Positions 1 through 9,122 of a stretch of DNA of 64,000 nucleotides are shown here, in pieces; positions within the stretch are counted from its first letter, which is position 1, and every line of letters starts with the position of its first letter. Source of the DNA: JAWKWH01 sp040830725 (lineage in GTDB: Bacteria > Pseudomonadota > Alphaproteobacteria > Rhizobiales > Rhizobiaceae); assembly GCA_040830725.1 (NCBI GenBank), contig JBFOMG010000001.1:175949-239948 (forward strand), given 5' to 3'. The notes beneath the pieces were generated by a model that saw only the letters and a program-made list of their open reading frames with translations, made no database searches and had not been told where the DNA came from. The position numbers and the translations under genes were made by a program.

Positions 1-135
1 GACTTCCTTCTCGGCTTCGGATTTACCGATGATGTTGCCGTGCTGACGGCGGCGCTGACGGCAATTCGAAGCCACATTACCGATGCCCATCGCGATGCGG
101 CGCGTACGGCATTGGAGGAAAAAAAGGACGGCTGA
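1..135 (+). CDS. C-terminal end of a DUF1232 (YkvA-like) protein, cut by the window edge
   Basis: Reading from base 1 in frame 1 gives 44 residues and a TGA stop at 133-135. The peptide contains LGFTDDVAVLTAAL followed by a His/Ala/Arg-rich tail, which is how small DUF1232 membrane proteins of Rhizobiales usually end. The start and most of the domain lie upstream of the window. Function of the family is unknown. The family call rests on a short match from memory and is moderate. Confidence 0.55.
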   Translation, partial: DFLLGFGFTDDVAVLTAALTAIRSHITDAHRDAARTALEEKKDG

Positions 136-141
136 TCCAGG

Positions 142-181
142 GCGTTTTTCGCTGAATCGAAATGAAAAGAGCGGAAAATGC
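142..181. repeat. short imperfect palindrome with GAATCGA core
   Basis: Arms GCGTTTTTCGCT and AGCGGAAAATGC pair at 10 of 12 positions around a loop that contains GAATCGA. A second element of the same design lies at 8844-8890. It sits between the DUF1232 stop and the Lon-like gene, so it could end the first transcript or be a small dispersed intergenic repeat. Confidence 0.45.
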
Positions 182-333
182 TTCAATGGTTCCAATCGGA
201 TAAAGGCGTTGTTGCGGTTCAAAGAAACCGCAGAGCACGCTATCTCGGTTCAAACAACCGGCTTGTTGATCGGTGACAAAGTGCGGCTGAACGGCGATCG
301 TTACGATAGCGTGGTCAACCCGGATCGAGTGCG

Positions 334-2814
334 ATGAAAAAGCCTGCAAACCCCAATTCTGTCAAAACAAGCCAACCGGTCGCATCGGCACCGCTACCGC
401 CTGAAATTCTGCGCAAACAGACCGATGCGGGTATTTTTGATCAGAAGGCCCAAGCTGGATCTTCCAGGCTTGTGGGACAAGCAAGGGCGTTGGATGCCAT
501 TGATCTGGGGACCGCCATTGGTGGGCCCGGTTTCAATATCTTTGCCATGGGACCGGAAGGCACAGGCAGGCACGCCGCGATCCGCTCGCTGTTGGAACAA
601 CGTGTGGCAAACGAACCGGCACCGGATGACTGGGTCTATGTCAGCAATTTTTCCACTCCGCACCGTCCGCGCGCGATCCGCCTGCCCAACGGACAGGCCG
701 TCAAATTCCGCGATGCGATGGATGAGATGCTCAACGATCTCGGTGCGGCGATACCGGCGGTGTTTGATTCAGAGGAGTACAAGGCGCGGGCGGGCGCTCT
801 CAGCCGCGAGATCGAGGAGGCAAATGAGACCCTTTTCAAGGATTTGAACGACAAGGCCCGGCAACTCAGCATCGCCGTCATGCGCACCCCAATGGGTTTC
901 GCCTTCATTCCGCAAAAGGACGGAGAGACGGTAAAGCCCGAGGAATTTGAGAAACTGGATCAAGACGAGCAGACCAGGATCCAGGAAGATATCAATTCGC
1001 TGCAATCTGATTTGCGATCAATTCTGGAAAACATTCCCGGCTTGGAAAAGAACCGGCGCGAGAGGCTGCGAAAACTGAATGAGGAGATGGCGAGCCGGAC
1101 CGTAACGGCCGAAATCTCGGAGGTTGAGAACGCCTTGGGAGCGATCGACGGCATCAGTGAGTTTCTCGCCAGTGTCGCAAAAGACGTAATCAAGAATGTC
1201 GCGGTGTTCATGGAAGCGGAGGAAGCCGCCCAAAACGCACCGCTACCCCTCGGCGATTTGGAGCCCGGGCGCGATCCACGGCTTCGCCGTTACGGTGTCA
1301 ATGTCATGGTCGGAAATGACACGAGCAAGGAAAGTTGCGCGCCGATCGTCATTGAAACAAATCCCACTTACCAAAACCTGATCGGGCACATTGAGCACAT
1401 TTCGCAGATGGGTGCCCTGGTAACGGATTTTACGTTGATCAAACCCGGCGCGCTGCATCGGGCCAATGGTGGCTATCTGGTGATTGATGCAAGGCAGTTG
1501 TTGATGCAGGCCGGCGCCTGGGAGGCGCTGAAACGGGTCTTGAAGGATGGAGAAATCAAAGTCACCTCGCTGGCCGAACAGTTCAGCCTGGTCAGCACGG
1601 TGTCGCTTGATCCCGATCCCATTCCCCTTTCGGTCAAGGTGATCCTGGTTGGAGACAGATCAATCTACTACCTGCTCCACTCGCTTGACCCGGATTTTGC
1701 CTCGCTGTTCAAGATTTCGGCTGATTTCAACGACCACATCGAACGTTCCGAAGAAACAGCGAAGTCGTTTGCGTCGATGGTCCGTCTGATCGGTGAGCGG
1801 GAAAAGATAAGGGAAATATCGCCGGGAGGGATGGCCAGGACAGTAGACGAGGCGGCACGGCTCGCATCAGACCAGACGAAACTATCGCTGAGAATTGAAA
1901 CCATCGCCGACATTTTGAGGGAAGCCGACCATTGCGCAGGCAGAAACGATCACAAGGCAATTGAAGCAGCGGACATCGCCGAAGCTGTCGCGCAACGGCG
2001 TCACCGGGCCAGCCGCATTCGCGAACGCATGCACGAATCCATTGCCCGCGACATTGTCCTGATCGACACGGATGGCGGCGCCATAGGCCAGGTCAACGGC
2101 TTGTCTGTGCTGTCGCTTGCCGATCAGCCTTTCGGCACAGCAACCCGCATCACCGCTCGCGTTCGCATGGGGTCGGGCAAGCTGGTGGACATCGAACGGG
2201 AAGTCAAACTTGGTGGTCCTATCCACTCGAAAGGTGTTCTGATCCTGTCGGGTTTCCTGTCTGCCCGCTATGCGCTCGATGTGCCAATGTCGCTCTGGGC
2301 AAGCCTTGTCTTTGAACAATCCTACGGTGGTGTCGAAGGTGACAGCGCCTCGTCGGCTGAATTGTACGCAATCCTGTCCGCCTTGTCGGAAGTTCCGGTC
2401 GACCAGTCATTTGCCGTCACCGGCTCGGTCAACCAGATGGGTGAAGTACAGGCGATTGGCGGCGTAAACGAGAAAATCGAAGGGTTCTTCGACATTTGCG
2501 CCGAGCGCGGTCTGACCGGGTCGCAGGGTGTGCTGATCCCGGCGTCAAACGTTGAACACCTGATGCTGCGCGAAGATGTTGTCAAAGCTTGCGCAGATGG
2601 CAAGTTTTCTGTTCGTGCCGTCACCACCATTGATCAGGGATTGGAAATATTGATGGGACGCGCCGCGGGAGAGCGGGACAACGATGGCAATTTTCCCGAA
2701 GGATCGATCAACGGGCTTGTTGAGAAACGCTTGCGGGCGTTTGCGGATTTGCGCCACCGGTTTGGCAAGGAGAATGGCGAAGGAAACGACGCGCGTGATG
2801 AGGTGTCGCAATGA
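334..2814 (+). CDS. Lon-like ATP-dependent protease (AAA_32 / LonC family)
   Basis: An 826-residue cytoplasmic protein of the Lon-related family with AAA_32 (COG1067), distinct from classical Lon because it lacks the N-terminal substrate domain. The nucleotide-binding loop is at about residues 73-79 (GPEGTGR), with Arg where most P-loops have Lys. The middle third is helical and probably coiled-coil. The C-terminal third is an S16 peptidase domain: Ser673 in GDSASSAEL and Lys714 in GGVNEKIEG fit the Ser-Lys dyad. The proteolytic part is therefore likely active; the ATPase is less certain because of the altered loop. The ATG at 334 is the first good start. The stop overlaps the next start by four bases (ATGA), so the two genes are translationally coupled. 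Confidence 0.85.
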   Translation: MKKPANPNSVKTSQPVASAPLPPEILRKQTDAGIFDQKAQAGSSRLVGQARALDAIDLGTAIGGPGFNIFAMGPEGTGRHAAIRSLLEQRVANEPAPDDWVYVSNFSTPHRPRAIRLPNGQAVKFRDAMDEMLNDLGAAIPAVFDSEEYKARAGALSREIEEANETLFKDLNDKARQLSIAVMRTPMGFAFIPQKDGETVKPEEFEKLDQDEQTRIQEDINSLQSDLRSILENIPGLEKNRRERLRKLNEEMASRTVTAEISEVENALGAIDGISEFLASVAKDVIKNVAVFMEAEEAAQNAPLPLGDLEPGRDPRLRRYGVNVMVGNDTSKESCAPIVIETNPTYQNLIGHIEHISQMGALVTDFTLIKPGALHRANGGYLVIDARQLLMQAGAWEALKRVLKDGEIKVTSLAEQFSLVSTVSLDPDPIPLSVKVILVGDRSIYYLLHSLDPDFASLFKISADFNDHIERSEETAKSFASMVRLIGEREKIREISPGGMARTVDEAARLASDQTKLSLRIETIADILREADHCAGRNDHKAIEAADIAEAVAQRRHRASRIRERMHESIARDIVLIDTDGGAIGQVNGLSVLSLADQPFGTATRITARVRMGSGKLVDIEREVKLGGPIHSKGVLILSGFLSARYALDVPMSLWASLVFEQSYGGVEGDSASSAELYAILSALSEVPVDQSFAVTGSVNQMGEVQAIGGVNEKIEGFFDICAERGLTGSQGVLIPASNVEHLMLREDVVKACADGKFSVRAVTTIDQGLEILMGRAAGERDNDGNFPEGSINGLVEKRLRAFADLRHRFGKENGEGNDARDEVSQ

Positions 2815-3539
2815 AATCACCTGCATCAACCTCGATCAGGATACGCATGCTGCTATCATCGGAGAGCGAAGCCGGCAGCATGGCGGCGACGGTCAAGCTT
2901 TTGAGCACCGGCAGCGAAATTGATGTTGAGGCGACGTTTGCTGAAGAGTTGCGGCTGGCCTGCCGGCTGCCGGTCAATAATTTGGTTGGGTATTCGGGCG
3001 AACCGCTTGGACTCACCGATATCGACATCGACCAGATGATCGAGCGCGAAATATCAAGATGTCGCCGCTTGTTCGAAAAACAGCTGCCTATGCATCCTGT
3101 ACGCTGGGCGTCGATGACGGCGCAAAACGGGGATGGTAGAAGCGAGTCCGAGAGTATCGAAATTGTCGCCGTGGCGTCAAAGTCAACGCTGGCCGGGCGA
3201 ACTGCGACCAAAGCGCTCGAAGACGCACTTGCAGCCGGGAAAGCTGTTCTTGCGATACCGCGCGATTTGCGTGCACTAAGGACAAATGTCACGCTCCTGA
3301 CAAGCGGGGAGCGGCCGTCTCAGAGAGCGTTGGAGTTGGGCCGTAGACTGTCGGATCAGGCGCAGAATGAGCTGGAATGGCGCCCGGCACACGCCTCTTC
3401 AGTGATTTCGACACTGATTTCGGGCGGAAACGACGGGTTGCTCATAATCGAACTTGCATCAGGCGAATTGGGTGGCGAGACCATCGACCGGATTTTGACC
3501 AGCGCGAAGTCACCGGTTCTGCTGCTGGCGCGCGAATGA
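2811..3539 (+). CDS. uncharacterised protein with USP-like C-terminus, coupled to the Lon-like protease
   Basis: A 242-residue soluble protein with no signal peptide or membrane segment. I do not recognise a family over the full length. The last residues (ILTSAKSPVLLLARE) look like the closing beta strand of a universal stress protein or Rossmann-type fold, and the middle (residues about 130-160) has alternating strands and helices. Its start overlaps the Lon-like stop by ATGA, so it is made together with the protease and could be its adaptor, substrate or regulator; that role is inference from position only. It ends 11 bp from the convergent oxygenase gene. Confidence 0.7.
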   Translation: MKSPASTSIRIRMLLSSESEAGSMAATVKLLSTGSEIDVEATFAEELRLACRLPVNNLVGYSGEPLGLTDIDIDQMIEREISRCRRLFEKQLPMHPVRWASMTAQNGDGRSESESIEIVAVASKSTLAGRTATKALEDALAAGKAVLAIPRDLRALRTNVTLLTSGERPSQRALELGRRLSDQAQNELEWRPAHASSVISTLISGGNDGLLIIELASGELGGETIDRILTSAKSPVLLLARE

Positions 3540-3550
3540 AGAATTGCGCG

Positions 3551-4525
3551 TTATGAAACCTTCTGGCGATGCTTGTCATACCCGGCTTCCAGTTCACTGC
3601 GTAAAAATTCGCCGAAGTTAAGCGGCTCGAACGCGGCGGGCCGGTCAGGTGTGACGCAACAAGGCAGAGGTGCGATCTTTGTCGCCACATTGGGATCGTA
3701 GAAGAACGGGCACGAGTAGCGTTCCCGGCCGGACCGGTTGATGACCCGGTGGGGCGTTGATAGCAGAATCCCGTTCGACCAGCGATGCAGCATATCGCCG
3801 ACATTGACGACAAACGAGCCTGGTATTGCCGGCGCATCGACCCAGTTGCCTGCCGGTGTCTGTACTTGCAGTCCGCCAACATCGTCCTGTGCGAGGATTG
3901 TGAGACAGCCGAAATCGCGATGCGGCGCAGAGCCGAACAAATCTTTCGGCGCCAGTGGCGGTGCAGGTGGATAGTGCAAGAGACGCAACCAGGTCGTCGG
4001 CCTCTGGAAGGCAGAAAGGACATCAGCCGGGTCGGCGCCTATGGACAATGCAGCGACCTTCATCAACTGGTGGCTTAGCTTGCCAAGCGCGTCGTGATAG
4101 GTGACGAGCGCCTCGCGAAATCCCTCCAGATGCGGCCAGAGGTTTGGTCCGGCCAAGTAGGCGCCGGCCTTAATGTCAGGAGAATCGGGCCCGTCCTCCC
4201 GCATCATCATGAAGGATTCAGACTGGTTCGGCTTCTTGACCTCGGCAACTGAGGAATTGACATCGGTCGATGTGTTGATGGGAATAAATCCGCGGTGAAT
4301 TTCATTGAGCTCCACCGCCATTTTCTCTTCATGCGGTAGCGCATGAAACCGGCGCGAAGCCTCGAATACGTTGTTGATCAGCGACTGATCGATGCCGTGA
4401 TGGATGATGTAGCCAAATCCTGCAGTGCCGTAGGCCGCACGGAATTCAGCGGCGATCGCTCTGTCTCGAGAAGGCTCGCCAAGCCCTGAAACATCGACGA
4501 TGGGGATCTCGGTAAACTCGGTCAT
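3551..4525 (-). CDS. 2-oxoglutarate/Fe(II)-dependent oxygenase, isopenicillin-N-synthase family
   Basis: A 324-residue oxygenase of the PcbC/DIOX-N type. The N-terminal half has the usual DIOX_N helical region; the C-terminal half is the jelly roll. The iron triad is visible as His202 and Asp204 (APHRDFG) and His259 (STPHRVIN), and the co-substrate-binding Arg-x-Ser as R269-Y-S271. It should hydroxylate or otherwise oxidise a small molecule using oxygen and 2-oxoglutarate (some members do not need 2OG). The start lies only 6 bp after the stop of the RND pump gene, so it is the last gene of a pump operon. The substrate cannot be read from sequence; one possibility is that it modifies what the pump exports. 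Confidence 0.88.
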   Translation of the reverse strand: MTEFTEIPIVDVSGLGEPSRDRAIAAEFRAAYGTAGFGYIIHHGIDQSLINNVFEASRRFHALPHEEKMAVELNEIHRGFIPINTSTDVNSSVAEVKKPNQSESFMMMREDGPDSPDIKAGAYLAGPNLWPHLEGFREALVTYHDALGKLSHQLMKVAALSIGADPADVLSAFQRPTTWLRLLHYPPAPPLAPKDLFGSAPHRDFGCLTILAQDDVGGLQVQTPAGNWVDAPAIPGSFVVNVGDMLHRWSNGILLSTPHRVINRSGRERYSCPFFYDPNVATKIAPLPCCVTPDRPAAFEPLNFGEFLRSELEAGYDKHRQKVS

Positions 4526-4531
4526 GCGAAT

Positions 4532-7500
4532 TCATTTCACCGCAGCTTCTGCAGCTTTCCCGTCACTGGAAATTTCCTCGCCGGCCCTTTCGGCTTTTGG
4601 CGCCCGCCCCTGCCACAGCCCTCCAAACAGCAGAAAATATCCGCCGGGAACAAAGAAAAGGGTCAGCACCGAGGCGATCATCAGACCGCCAATCATCAGC
4701 GTCGCCATGGGTTCGAACAGCGCACCACCGGCAATTGCCATCGGTGTCAGGCCGAATATCGTTGTCAACGATGTCAGCAGGATCGGGGTGACCCTCTTGC
4801 GGGCGGCTTCGACCACTGCTTCTCTCAATGCCTTGGTTTTCCGCTCGATATCGATTTGATCGATCAGAACGATAGCGTTGTTGATGATGATACCGGCCAG
4901 CGAAATCATGCCCAGAATGGCGAAGAAAGACAGCGGCCTGCCGGTTAGCATCAGCGCGATTGGTGCTCCGATGATTATGAGCGGAATGGTCATGAAAGTA
5001 AGGAGCACCCGGCGGATCGAGTTAAACTGAAAGACCAACGCCGCCAGCATCACCATCAGGGCTGCGGGCATGCCGCCGAGCAGCAGAGCGTTGACTTCTG
5101 AACTGTTCTCGGTTTCACCACCGATTTTCAGCACTTCATCGCCATTCATCTCAAGCGCGGCCAGTTTGGGAGCCACCATTGAGACAACTTCATTGGCCGC
5201 CAATGTATCGCTTTTAGCCGAGATCTTGATTTGGCGAAGCTGGTTTTCACGTCGCAACTGCGAATACTCGAGCCGGGGCTCGAACGTCGCGACACGATCC
5301 AGGGATATCAGTTGACCGTCAGCGGGGATGGAGAGGTTTGCAAGGTCCTCAATGGAATCGCGAAAGCCTTCCGCCGCGCGCACAACAATCGGAATTGATT
5401 CAGTCCCCTCTCGATAGGTCGAATAGGAGGTTCCGGAAAAGAAGGCGTCCATGACGTTCGAGATGTCTTCCGATGTGACCCCAAGCTCGCGCGCCTTGTC
5501 CTGTGCAACATCGATGACGATTTTCAGCGTCTTGTTGCCCCAGTCATTCTCGTTTTGAACGATGCCGGGCACATCTGCGAAAATGGTTTCAACATTGCGG
5601 GCATGGGTGAGCAGCCGTTCGGCGTCTCGGCCGGTGATCTTGATTTCGACAATTCCGGATTCGCCGCCGCCCATGGAGAGCCGCTTTATCTTGAAGCGGG
5701 CAGCAGGGTGGTTTTCGACGACGTAACGTTGTGTTCGCGCTGCTGCCGCCAGTGTACCCTCGTAGCTTTCCGTGTTGATGAGAATGAAGGCGCTCGCCGG
5801 ATTGGTGTCTGCCGGGTTCAGCGCCAGATAGAAACGCGGCCCGCCATCGCCAACAAAGACGGTCGTGTTGGCGATTTCCGGATTGACTGTTTTGTCGGAA
5901 AGCCAGCGTTCGATTGCCAAGGCCTCCTTTTCCGTTCTGGCAATCGACGTGCCTTTTGGCATGTCAAGGTAGATCAGATACTCGGCACGCTCTGCCAGCG
6001 GGAACATTTCCGATTTTACCTGCGAGAACAGAGTGGTGGCGCCATATACCGCCACATAGGCGCCAATGATGATGATCGGTGCAACCACCAGCGACTTGTC
6101 GACGATTGCCCCATATGTCCGCACCAAAAGATTGGGGCCCTTGTCTTTTTTTTGTGATGAGGTCGTCCCGGCGAGCCAGACACACAGCGCCGGCAGGATA
6201 TAGAGCGCCGTCAACCATGACCCAAGCAGCATGACGCCAACCACGGCACCCAGTGAGAACGCAAATTCACCTTCGACCCCGTCAAGGATCAGCATCGGGA
6301 TGAAAGCCGAAACGGTGGTGATTGAAGCCACACCAAGCGGGATAAAGAACTGTTTCCCAGCGCCAGCTGCGGCCTCTTCCGGCGAAGCACCTCTTGCCAT
6401 TCGCCCCTGGATGTCTTCGACGACGACAAGGCCATTGTCGACCAGAAGTCCGAGCGAGATGATCACAGCTGCAATCGATATTTGCTGCAGGTCTATCTCT
6501 AGATAACCCATACCGATCAATGCAAATGTGACAGTAAACGGGACAATCGCTGCAATGATGAGTGCAGCTCGAAAACCCAGGAAAACCAACATGACCAGCA
6601 CCACCACACCAAATGTCTGTGCGACATTGGACAGCGCACCATTGATCGAGGTGGTGACGTTGGTTTCCTGATAGGTGGAGAAATTGTATGCGATACCGAT
6701 CGGCTGGGTGTTCTCAAAGGTTCCGACGGCTTGTTGCAGCGCCTTGCCGATCTTCTGAATATCCTCCGTATCGTTCATTTCAATGCTGACAATGACCGCG
6801 GGCTGGCCGTTGTAGTAAACCGGTTTGTTCTTTGGAGACTCGTAACCGCGCCGCACGGTCATCAGGTCTTTCAGCCGAACGAATCCCGACTGGCCCTGCA
6901 CCTTGGTCAGGAGATCGCCAATTTCCTCCACAGATTTTAGGTCGCCATTGGCTTCCATGATCAGATTGACACCGTCCGCGTCCAGCTCACCAGCAGGCAA
7001 GATGACGTTTTGCGCGCGTAAATCATTCAGCACCTGGTTGATCTGCACCCCGACCGCGGCGAGTTTTCGCGAATCGATCTCAAGCCAGATTCGCTCTTCC
7101 TGGATCCCGAACAGGGATACCTTGGACACACCGTCGACCGTGTAAAGGTATTCGCGCAGATCATCGGCCGATTGCTTTATTTCAGCATAGGAGAATCCCT
7201 CGCCGGTTACCGCCACCGTGGCAATCGACACATCGCCATAGTTGGTGTTGACGAAAGGTCCTTGAGTTCCCGATGGCAGATCGTTCTTCAGATCCTCCAT
7301 CTTGTTGCGGATGTCCTGAAAAATTCCGTCGAGCTGATCTTTGGGAACCGAATCATAAACTGTCAGCGTTACCACTGCCCGTCCGGTCGAAATCAAGACA
7401 TTGATATCCTCGATCTCGCCGATCTCACGTGCAGCCCGTTCTATCGGAACAACCAGAAGGTCTTCCATCCGGTTTGGTGCCATGCCGGGAAATGTGACTG

Positions 7501-7645
7501 TCACAAGTGCATTGCGAATGGTTATTGCGGGATTCTCGCGCTTGGGCATACCGGCATAAACAAGCAAGCCCTGAACGATCAGGCCAATCATCACGAGGAT
7601 CGTCAGGCGGGACCGGCTGATCCCGAAACGGGTTAGAAAGTCCAC
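4532..7645 (-). CDS. RND efflux transporter, inner-membrane permease
   Basis: A 1037-residue permease of the resistance-nodulation-division superfamily (AcrB/MdtB-like), the full usual length. The first helix begins near residue 14; the two large periplasmic loops follow TM1 and TM7. TM4 carries LGLLVDNGLVVVED, holding the acidic residue used for proton relay, and the C-terminal half repeats the same arrangement (GIIINNAIVLID). It drives proton-coupled export across the inner membrane together with the adaptor encoded 5 bp upstream. No outer-membrane TolC-type gene is in the operon, so a shared channel is presumably used. Substrate is unknown. Confidence 0.93.
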   Translation of the reverse strand: MDFLTRFGISRSRLTILVMIGLIVQGLLVYAGMPKRENPAITIRNALVTVTFPGMAPNRMEDLLVVPIERAAREIGEIEDINVLISTGRAVVTLTVYDSVPKDQLDGIFQDIRNKMEDLKNDLPSGTQGPFVNTNYGDVSIATVAVTGEGFSYAEIKQSADDLREYLYTVDGVSKVSLFGIQEERIWLEIDSRKLAAVGVQINQVLNDLRAQNVILPAGELDADGVNLIMEANGDLKSVEEIGDLLTKVQGQSGFVRLKDLMTVRRGYESPKNKPVYYNGQPAVIVSIEMNDTEDIQKIGKALQQAVGTFENTQPIGIAYNFSTYQETNVTTSINGALSNVAQTFGVVVLVMLVFLGFRAALIIAAIVPFTVTFALIGMGYLEIDLQQISIAAVIISLGLLVDNGLVVVEDIQGRMARGASPEEAAAGAGKQFFIPLGVASITTVSAFIPMLILDGVEGEFAFSLGAVVGVMLLGSWLTALYILPALCVWLAGTTSSQKKDKGPNLLVRTYGAIVDKSLVVAPIIIIGAYVAVYGATTLFSQVKSEMFPLAERAEYLIYLDMPKGTSIARTEKEALAIERWLSDKTVNPEIANTTVFVGDGGPRFYLALNPADTNPASAFILINTESYEGTLAAAARTQRYVVENHPAARFKIKRLSMGGGESGIVEIKITGRDAERLLTHARNVETIFADVPGIVQNENDWGNKTLKIVIDVAQDKARELGVTSEDISNVMDAFFSGTSYSTYREGTESIPIVVRAAEGFRDSIEDLANLSIPADGQLISLDRVATFEPRLEYSQLRRENQLRQIKISAKSDTLAANEVVSMVAPKLAALEMNGDEVLKIGGETENSSEVNALLLGGMPAALMVMLAALVFQFNSIRRVLLTFMTIPLIIIGAPIALMLTGRPLSFFAILGMISLAGIIINNAIVLIDQIDIERKTKALREAVVEAARKRVTPILLTSLTTIFGLTPMAIAGGALFEPMATLMIGGLMIASVLTLFFVPGGYFLLFGGLWQGRAPKAERAGEEISSDGKAAEAAVK

Positions 7646-7650
7646 GACCG

Positions 7651-8799
7651 TCAGCCCTCGTCATCCGGCAGAAGTTTTACTTTCAGCCCGTCACGGAGAA
7701 AGGAGACACCAGCGGATGCGACACGCTCACCCAACTCAAGGCCATCGACAGCAATCAGGCTATTTTCCCTGACCCCTCCAACCTTGATCGTTCGGCGCAT
7801 GACTGTGCTGGTTGGCGGATCGAAGACAAAAATGTCAACTTCGGCAGGCTCGTTATTTCCGTTCGGTGGCTTGATCTGACCCTCAAAGGGCAGAACCGAC
7901 AGCGGCAAGGTGTAGCCCTGACCGCGCGGAACCGGAAACTCCAGCGTGATTTCGACCGCCATGCCCGCTTTCATTGACGGATCGACTTCCTCCAGCGTCA
8001 CCACAACCGGAAAGGATGAGACCGTGTCGGCACGCGAACCCAGTTCGCTCACAAATGACTGCAGAACGATGTCGGGACTGTCTGCCAGGCGAATTGTTGC
8101 TTTCTTGCCGACCGCAAGCTGATTAACAACGTCAAAACTGACAGAAAATGCGGCTTCGAATGTATCGGCAGCGTAGAGCGTAATCACCGGTGACCCTGCA
8201 GCGACATTGGCAAATGATTCCACCTGTACCGTATTGATGATGCCGCTGAATGGCGCTTTGAGCTCCGCCTTGCCGAGGTTGCTCTCTGCGGTTTCAACCT
8301 GCTTTTGTGCCTGGTCAACCTGGGCGGCGGAAGTCTCCATTGCCGTCCGTGCCTGATCAACGGCCGCCTTGGTTGTCACGCCCTTCTTGAACAGTTCCTC
8401 TTTGCGCTCGAAATCCTCCTTTGCGTTCCGCGCACTGGATTGAGCTTGCTGCAGGGCAGCCTGGGCGCTTTCTAGTTGCAGTTGTAGCGACGTGGTATCA
8501 ATTTCCGCAATCAGGTCGCCGACCTCGACGCGCTGCCCGACATCAAGACTGACTTCCTTCAACCTTCCGGAAACTTCAAATGACAACGTTGTCACTTCCG
8601 CCGGCTGCAACACGCTTGGATAGCGCCGCGCGGTCGTTTCCTCGGATTCCTTGATCAGGACTGTTTTCAAACCTCTGACAGGCGGCTCTGTGTCTTCCGC
8701 GACCGTACCGCTGTCGCTGCAACCACTGATAAATGTGAGCAACAAAATGACGGAAAATATCATTCTCATCATGGGAATCCGAGTTGTGTCGTCGTTCAT
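7651..8799 (-). CDS. RND efflux periplasmic adaptor (membrane fusion protein), lipoprotein
   Basis: A 382-residue HlyD/AcrA-type adaptor. An N-terminal lipoprotein signal ends in the lipobox FISGC. It is followed by a biotinyl-lipoyl-like half (LKEVSLDVGQRVEVGDLIAE), a long alpha-helical hairpin rich in Gln, Ala and Lys (about residues 100-180), the second lipoyl half (KAPFSGIINTV) and beta-barrel domains. It links the RND pump to an outer-membrane channel. The ATG at 8799 opens the ORF, but the lipoprotein signal starts at MMRMIFSV, so ATG 8772 or 8769 may be the real start. First gene of the three-gene operon with pump and oxygenase. Confidence 0.9.
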   Translation of the reverse strand: MNDDTTRIPMMRMIFSVILLLTFISGCSDSGTVAEDTEPPVRGLKTVLIKESEETTARRYPSVLQPAEVTTLSFEVSGRLKEVSLDVGQRVEVGDLIAEIDTTSLQLQLESAQAALQQAQSSARNAKEDFERKEELFKKGVTTKAAVDQARTAMETSAAQVDQAQKQVETAESNLGKAELKAPFSGIINTVQVESFANVAAGSPVITLYAADTFEAAFSVSFDVVNQLAVGKKATIRLADSPDIVLQSFVSELGSRADTVSSFPVVVTLEEVDPSMKAGMAVEITLEFPVPRGQGYTLPLSVLPFEGQIKPPNGNNEPAEVDIFVFDPPTSTVMRRTIKVGGVRENSLIAVDGLELGERVASAGVSFLRDGLKVKLLPDDEG

Positions 8800-9122
8800 T
8801 CAGGTCATAAAAAATTATGAGCCGGGTCGATTCAACCACCTGTAGAACATTTTTCGTTCAAGCGGAATCGATTTGGACGAAAAATGCTCCAGTGATCCGG
8901 CTTGATTGAGACGCAGTCACTGTTCCGCGTAAACACGAAAATCCTCGGTGACAAACTGTTGCCGTTTTCGTCCCTATTTTCTGTCAATCGAATAATCGTG
9001 CCGAATGTGGTGCGGCGGGCAAACATCGGTGCGGGAAATTTCCATCCTTCACTGTTTGGTAACCCAAATTAATTCAAAATGAAGGTAATTCGGCGAGCTT
9101 GTAGAGCAGCCAACCATTTTCG
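8800..9122. other. divergent intergenic region between the RND operon and the IalB-like gene
   Basis: 323 bp with no credible gene. It must hold the promoter of the minus-strand RND operon and of the plus-strand IalB-like gene. It is AT-rich toward 9060-9090. The only structure seen is the inverted repeat at 8844-8890. Confidence 0.6.
8844..8890. repeat. inverted repeat upstream of the RND operon
   Basis: AGAACATTTTTCGTTCAA and TTGGACGAAAAATGCTCC match in inverted orientation at 15 of 18 positions, with GCGGAATCGAT between. It lies 45-90 bp upstream of the adaptor gene, a place for an operator, but a related palindrome at 142-181 suggests a dispersed small repeat instead. Both loops contain GAATCGA. 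Confidence 0.55.

Noticed and set aside
83..337. 84-codon frame between the DUF1232 end and the Lon-like gene
   Set aside because: Starts inside the DUF1232 coding region, runs through a palindrome and ends at the Lon-like start; composition is not protein-like.
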